64,000 bases of DNA from Owenia fusiformis (taxonomy: Eukaryota > Annelida > Polychaeta > Sabellida > Oweniidae), in NCBI GenBank assembly GCA_903813345.2, contig CAIIXF020000009.1:14644347-14708346 (forward strand), read 5' to 3'. Numbering within the stretch: position 1 is the first letter of the stretch; each line of letters starts with the position of its first letter. Below, in pieces: positions 59,666-64,000 of the stretch. The position numbers and the translations under genes are program-made. The notes below the pieces were generated by a model, which saw nothing but the letters and a program-made list of their open reading frames with translations, was not told the origin of the DNA and made no database searches.

Positions 59666-62600
59666 AGTTTATGGATTAATCTGTGGATACCTTCATATCA
59701 GAAGATTGGATACATCCAGAATTGCGAGATGGATTGGAGGGAGACCACCTTGCTTGCTCTCACGCTGCTTGCTGCTTGTATCTCACCTATTTCAGGTAGG
59801 AAGATACATTAAATTTCATTTTTACTTATTCTTAAAAAATGAAATTAGTTAGTCATAAATTTCAGAACTGTTGTTGTAAGTGCCCCTTGGAGGTATGGTC
59901 ACGGATTGTGATAATGGTACCTGATTGGTGGGTAGGGGTAAGATCATGGTTTGGGATAGTTGGGGTTTGTTTCCATCATGACTGGTGCACTCTGAGATGT
60001 TTTATTTTCCTTGCTGTGCTCTGTTATACTTTTTGGTTCTTTCCCTTTGGCACTTTATACATATTTAAATGCAACTCCTCAACATATTTAAATGCAAGAA
60101 AAGGTTAATATGTTTCCAAAAGGTCCATGTGCAGTATGGCAAATGATTTTAGACAGTCATATCTTTCACCATGAGTACTTTCTGGCCATAAATACAGTGG
60201 TTTTTATTAAAACAATATGTTTTCTTTCAAGTGAAGTCCCCATGATAATAAAATATCATAATTTTTCAAATTGTTCAATTGATATTTTTATCATCATGGG
60301 TACTTCAATTCATAAGAATTGACTTTTTCAATGCATACAAATAATTTCATTTATTTAGAATTGTGTGATGTTTGAGAGCTTCATGATTTTAAGATAATAT
60401 TTATTAACTGGATTGCCCTTATTTTGTAGAGAAATGTAATTTTTCAAAAATTGAAGCACTGGCTATTGGGAGGGTATATTTTAATTAATTTACCTTTTAG
60501 GCAATGTCGCAAGTAAAAACATGAACATACATTTTTCCCAACCAACTTTGATTTTGGTTTGATCTAGGAAATCTTGGAAATAAAGAAATTTTAATTGCCT
60601 GTACATAAATATACCACATATATACTTTTTATCTTATTTTTCTTACAACTCATGAATGTGTTTTATCATAATTACTGCAATTAGCATGACAATAACTTAG
60701 ATATCAGTGAAACCAGCCAAGTCATACCACTAAATTCCTAATAGTCCTCTTCAATTGTTCAGACCACATAGCATGAAACTACTTTGAAAATGCAACTGGG
60801 GTATGTACTAAGTATTTCTTGTATCCCCACTTTACATTCAATATAATTACTGCATGATTGTGCCAATAGCGATATATTTGCTGGAACATTTTCAACTTAA
60901 TATGGTCTTATATTATATCATCTAATTTATAAGGTATTTTTCATTTTTGTTTTGAAAATGGGACTCAACCACATTTTTCCTACTAGTTTACAGATATAAA
61001 TCTTAATGCAAATTGAAAAGAAATGTAATACTATAATGTAATAGACAATGGAGCAAATTCAGTCAAAAAATCCTTGAAGCGTATTAATCCAGCTGCCCAC
61101 CAAAGGTGCAGGTGTTTTGTAGAAATATTTTACATATAACATAAAAGGATGTTTGGAAACTTATGACTAACAATATTGAGTAACATTTTCCATCTTTAAA
61201 TCAAAACAATGAGTTAAGACATTTAGAGAATAAAAACGATTTAGTTTGAAACTTTTTAAAGATGTTTAGATGTTTTCGAAGTATAGCTTTATTATACTCA
61301 AATGAAAGGCAATTTAGAGTAGATTGCAAATATTGTATTGTTTTTCTGATTCAGGCCTCGTAAAATTCAAAATGGCCACCTAATGTGGGATTTCGCAATA
61401 ATCTTCTGATCTCTTAGAAGTATACCCAACTTCAAATCCAAATTACTGGAAACCTAAGCAGTTTTTTAAAATACAAAGGTAGTAGTAAATGGTACCAAGA
61501 TCATAATGTAACTGTCATGTATGACTGAGCAATCCTGCCCATTATGAGAGGTGGTAAATTAAGCACTATGCCAAGTTACCTCCTGTGTGGCAATTGATGT
61601 GTAATTGGCTTATAGCATTCTTTTTCTGTTACATTAAGTTAGAGGACAGGTCTTCCATACTGAATAACTCAGATGTGAGTAGGTAGTTACCAGTTTCACC
61701 ACCAGGTGGCTGACTCGGGGGAAATAACATGGCAGGGTATTACAAAATTCCCTTAAACTTGAATATCCATCAGTTTTAGTGGTTCAGTTTTCAAATTACC
61801 CTTATGTACGTATGTGATAGTTATAATTAAAATATGTCCAGTAAAAGAAAATATTATTTGTCCAACACAAGAAAAGATATTTCACTTTTTGTAGTTTTAC
61901 AACATGGGGTCTATGGGGAATCTCCCCGATCTAGAAGTCACATTTTCAAAGAAAATTAAATTTTCAAAGTTGATAAACTCTTTTCAAAACAACATCTTTA
62001 GATGTAATTTTATATGTAGATTCCAAATATGACACCGCTTTGACTAAATTGTGAATTTTTAATGACGTAAATCAAAATTATTTGTACTTGCATCTAGGGT
62101 ATTGGACTTGTGACTGAGTAACTCTCTAATGAAAAAAGGTTTGGCAAAAAGCTTAACTTACTCTTAAATCCAGGCCTGCAAAAATGGTTCAACTGACACC
62201 TGAGCAGTAGAGCCAACAAAAAGTTCTAAAAGGCAAATCCCACATACTGTTTATATTCTTACTATTGAAATGGTTTCTAGCAATACTGTCCCACATTAAT
62301 CTACTTGTTTAGACTCCATAAAGTCGAGTTGTGACTGGTAAATATCATTTGATATTCAACGGAAGTCACGTGACTTCCATTGAATATCGTTTGTTATTTT
62401 TTAATCATGTGTAGGACATGGACCGATCAGAGAGTGAGGAATATGACAGTAAAATAATGATGACAGTTATTTGTCATAAAGAGAGAATAGGATCTAGCGA
62501 GCAAGCTAAACAAATATTGCTTCAAGTTTAAAATATTTTTGGCTCATATCGTTCCTTGTCAATTGTCTATTTTCTAAAAATTCCCAAAAGTGTATGCAAT

Positions 62601-64000
62601 AATGTGAAACCTTCTATTTTTATGGTTATCATCTTATTTGGGAAAATTTAAACATGTTTCTCCCGTTTTTGAACTTTGATTCCTAATAACTTATGACATA
62701 TTGCGGACCTTTTGGGAGATAATGTATTTAATATGTTAAGGAATAGATTGGTAGGTCAACTGTACATATTGCTTGGCCAATTTTGTCACCCTCTTTAGAT
62801 CTGATTCTGCCTTTAAGAAACATATTCAGTCATTCTCATGTGTTTAACATTTGCACATGGCTTTCATACCAAAACTATGTAATGCAATTATAAGACAATT
62901 ATCACTCTGTCATTATCAGTCAATTCACAAACATGCTCAACAACTGCAAAGTGCCAGTAGAAAAAGAAATGGCTCAATAATTACAGAAATTAGGAGACTT
63001 ATCAATAATTAATTGCCTTTTTGTAATAAAAGAGTCGAGTGCTTTCAAAGAGTTGATGATTTATGAAGAGTTTTATATTTGCGAGGAATATATTGATCCA
63101 GTATTGGAATTGAATTTCCAAGAGCATCTGTGAAGTAATTTAGATATTATTTACATGAAAGGATTTTTGTAAATCTGAAATACTGAGTTGAAAACAAGCA
63201 AATGCTGAGAGTTCCCAGAAAAGCAATAATTATTGCAATAGCATAACATACTCATAGTGTCATTCAATTTTATAAGAAACAGAATCTCCTATCAGATTAG
63301 AATTGTTATTTAGAATTAAGGAACTTCACTCTTTTTTCAAGTAAAATGCATCTTTTCATATAAATGGAAAAATAGATGGCATCATAGGTAAAGGCTGAGG
63401 GCTAAATAACATGTGGATTGTGACTTCACATTAAAATTGTGATCCTAATGAGAGTAAATGAACTTTTCAAAGCTATATGGAAAAGCCTCTATCAAGGCTA
63501 AGCAAAATTAGTTGACAATAAGCACAATAATCATGCATAACTGATCGCTACAAGTTGCTTTCTAGACCTTAAAGTAAACTAAGCTTTAAACTACTAACAA
63601 TTGTACTTAAATGATGACTTATCGTGTTAAATAATGGTTGGTCTCAGATGGCGATCTCTACATGATCATTATGTGTCATTCAGCACAGTCTTATAATTGA
63701 GTTTACATGTATTTTCAGGTATACATGATGTCATAGAGGTCTACACACCAGACTACAGTGAGTCATATCGCTATGTGAAAGGATTGGCCTTTGATAATGG
63801 TTACATTGTATTTATGGTGAAGACATGCCACAATGCCCATATACTTCTCTCAGCAGAAGAAAATCTTGCAGAGACAAGTGATAAAACTTATGAAATTGTC
63901 CTTGGAGCTCACGAAAATTTCTTCACAGAGATACGTGTGGGTGGAGAAATGAAGGCTCAGAAAAAGACAAATGCAATGATGGAAAAGACTGGGATGCGGA
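59666..64000 (+). CDS. Secreted protein with farnesoic-acid-methyltransferase-like (FAMeT) domain, 5' part
   Basis: Exon 59666-59795 (acceptor ATTTTTCAG) has its ATG at 59729 and encodes a signal peptide, MDWRETTLLALTLLAACISP, with donor GTAGG. After a 3.9 kb intron, exon 63719-64000 continues in phase and is cut by the window end. The second exon reads EVYTPDYSESYRYVKGL, FMVKTCHNAHILLS and TYEIVLGAHENFFTEIRV, the pattern of the Methyltransf_FA domain (PF12248: aromatic start, K.C.DAH..LS, YEI.IG). Despite the name, such domains in invertebrates are mostly carbohydrate- or ligand-binding modules in secreted proteins, and methyltransferase activity should not be assumed. Non-coding exons may lie upstream (46810-52939). 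Total length and further domains unknown. Confidence 0.8.
61665..62102. mobile_element. MITE, inverted relative of 39762-40152
   Basis: Ends about ACTCAGATGTGAGTA and TACTTGCATCTAGGGT. The interior is the reverse complement of the lactamase-intron copy (CACCACCAGGTGG, CATGGGGTCTATGGGGAATC). Confidence 0.6.
62351..62388. repeat. 38 bp palindrome centred on CACGTG
   Basis: GATATTCAACGGAAGTCA is mirrored by TGACTTCCATTGAATATC around a central CG; one mismatch in 19 pairs. Contains a CACGTG E-box at the centre. May be a MITE remnant or a factor-binding site. Confidence 0.5.

Larger units (their letters stand above)
59796..63718. other. Intron of the FAMeT-domain gene
   Basis: AT-rich with no coding exon seen. 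It holds the MITE at 61665-62102, a palindrome at 62351-62388, and at about 61270-61345 a dispersed repeat (AGTATAGCTTTATTATA) also found near 46645-46715. Confidence 0.5.

Noticed and set aside
1..64000. tRNA, rRNA or snRNA genes
   Set aside because: None recognised by eye; a tRNAscan or Infernal run would be needed to exclude small ones.

Overview
The window is eukaryotic nuclear DNA: AT-rich, with spliced genes, long introns and very dense transposon debris. The gene content is animal. The gene structures, the GTCC/GACG-rich tandem elements and the family with a tandem-repeat core and hairpin end suggest a lophotrochozoan, most likely a mollusc (bivalve-like). That placement is inference from general pattern, since no search could be run.

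Layout. 1-9.3 kb is repeats: a 2.4 kb element with an AT-rich tandem core (607-3027), then several small TIR elements. 9667-11169 (+) is an intronless GT92 glycosyltransferase. 12175-23930 (-) carries nine coding exons of COP9 signalosome subunit 3 (341 codons, all splice phases agree); its last ~80 codons were not found. 24225-35076 (+) is a complete four-exon 5'(3')-deoxyribonucleotidase of 240 aa, head-to-head with COPS3 across a 294 bp shared promoter region. 39243-43319 (+) is a complete six-exon secreted, probably GPI-anchored, serine beta-lactamase-like protein of 572 aa. 46.8-64.0 kb (+) holds the 5' end of a gene for a secreted protein with a farnesoic-acid-methyltransferase-like domain, with candidate non-coding first exons; it runs off the right edge.

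The rest is mobile DNA, often nested. It includes two non-autonomous Helitrons with textbook ends (54451-55788, 57501-58541), two related elements with tandem cores and terminal hairpins, TTAA-flanked (piggyBac-type) elements inside one another, TA-flanked mariner/Tc1-type elements with decayed transposase pieces, hAT- and Harbinger-like MITEs with target duplications, and two 5'-truncated LINE ends. Nesting order can be read directly in several places because uninterrupted copies of the host element are also in the window.

The genes are housekeeping or secreted functions and do not form an obvious pathway. The most unusual structural signal is a 41 bp minisatellite in COPS3 intron 4 whose unit is a copy of the 3' splice site and first bases of COPS3 exon 5.
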